From positions 24,448,955-24,512,954 of the forward strand of contig OY783191.1 of assembly GCA_963678675.1 (NCBI GenBank): DNA of 64,000 bases, written 5' to 3'. The notes under the pieces are model-generated. The model did not search any database, had not been told where the DNA came from, and was given only the letters and a program-made list of their open reading frames with translations. Of the stretch, positions 63,404 through 64,000 are shown in pieces. Both the position numbers and the translations under genes were made by a program. Source of the stretch: Xiphydria camelus (taxonomy: Eukaryota; Arthropoda; Insecta; Hymenoptera; Xiphydriidae). How positions within the stretch are numbered: the first letter of the stretch is position 1; each line of letters opens with the position of its first letter.

Positions 63404-64000
63404 TAAATTGGAACTTGTAATAGTATAGAAGAGGGAATATATCATCCTAGTGTACAGTAGTATTACGAAAGTATTATGTTTTTAGTTTTAATATTTTAGT
63501 ATAAATACTGTACCAACAATTCAAGTGAAAAGTACATATTATTAGTGCAAGTAGTAATGCAGTCATGGTAGTGCATATTAACAGTGTATAAACACTACAC
63601 TACTAGACTAGAAATACACTACTACTATACTACTACTACTACTACTACTAGACACTACTACTACTTCACTAGAAATACCTACTAATTAAAAATGCGTAAT
63701 ATTAATATAGGTGTTACATATCGATACTTTACTTTGAATACCTCGTCTTTGAAAACCTAATATGCTTATATTAATAATACAATTCAAATTTGTTAAAAAA
63801 GTTAAGTACGAATAATACAAAACTGTTTTTCTTTGCTACTGCACATTTAAGGAAATTGCACTTTACTTCAAAGTAAGGTATCGATATATTAAATATATAT
63901 GATTTTAATCTTCTTTGTTAGGATGAAAAATTGAATCGCTTTACCTCACTAACTATGAACTTTTGTTATATGTTACTTTTCGCCCATGTTCGGACAATAC
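63404..64000. other. AT-rich end of window with a family-M fragment and ACT microsatellite
   Basis: AAATTGGAACTTGTAATAGT followed by GAAGAGGGAATATATCAT (63406-63446) is a family-M fragment. An (ACT)n tract with TACTACTACTACTACTACT lies at about 63605-63665. No gene recognised. Confidence 0.5.

Overview
The window reads as a transposon-dense intergenic stretch of an insect nuclear genome. I infer Hymenoptera, with moderate confidence: the base composition is AT-rich, the one host gene is an insect-type GMC oxidoreductase with a short spliceosomal intron, CCTAACC/TTAGG-like runs occur near 36.1, 58.0, 58.1 and 58.2 kb, and the mobile elements are of types common in such genomes. There is no operon-like organisation and nothing viral or bacterial.

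Layout. 0-7 kb: element ends, a 1.6-kb four-unit foldback, a satellite-like array and small MITEs. 7.1-9.4 kb: the only convincing host gene, a secreted GMC oxidoreductase of two exons (7164-8948 and 9240-9398, 647 codons) behind a TATA-like promoter. 9.8-26 kb: a LINE reverse-transcriptase remnant, a GC-rich non-coding block, many MITEs and foldbacks, a deleted DUF4817-type element and a decayed CAC-terminus (CMC-like) transposase. 26.7-32.8 kb: a split unidentified ORF holding a 3.77-kb pogo-like/DDE_1 transposon with an intact transposase gene. 33-41 kb: a MITE, a decayed DDE_4+SWIM transposase, palindromes and two Harbinger-like genes fused tail to tail. 41-46.2 kb: a Ty1/copia polyprotein broken by a 20-bp triplication and a deleted mariner. 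46.8-52.4 kb: the 3' end of another DDE_4+SWIM element, split by about 4.9 kb of repeats. 52.5-61.1 kb: an 8.5-kb pogo-like element carrying a RAG/CMC-like transposon and three further elements nested inside it. 61-64 kb: a tRNA-like segment, a Helitron N-terminal fragment with an 82-bp MITE in it, a palindrome, a GCGAAGC-rich element and AT-rich sequence.

The most interesting system is the pair of pogo-like/DDE_1 elements (27277-31044 and 52539-61069). Both end in CAAGG, both are flanked by 3-bp TWA duplications (TAA and TTA) rather than the TA expected of pogo/Tc1/mariner, and both have inverted arms of 0.67-0.89 kb. In the intact copy both arms encode the last 124 codons of the transposase, from just before the third catalytic aspartate through a Cys/His-rich tail, and a separate small gene with a well-spaced TATA/initiator runs divergently from the transposase. 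A second theme is inverted arms reaching into coding sequence, also seen in the DUF4817 element and suggested for the SWIM element. A third is the set of CAC...GTG elements encoding a transposase whose motif order recalls RAG1/Transib/CMC enzymes.

All coordinates come from reading the sequence by eye. Family names rest on motif recognition, not on database searches.
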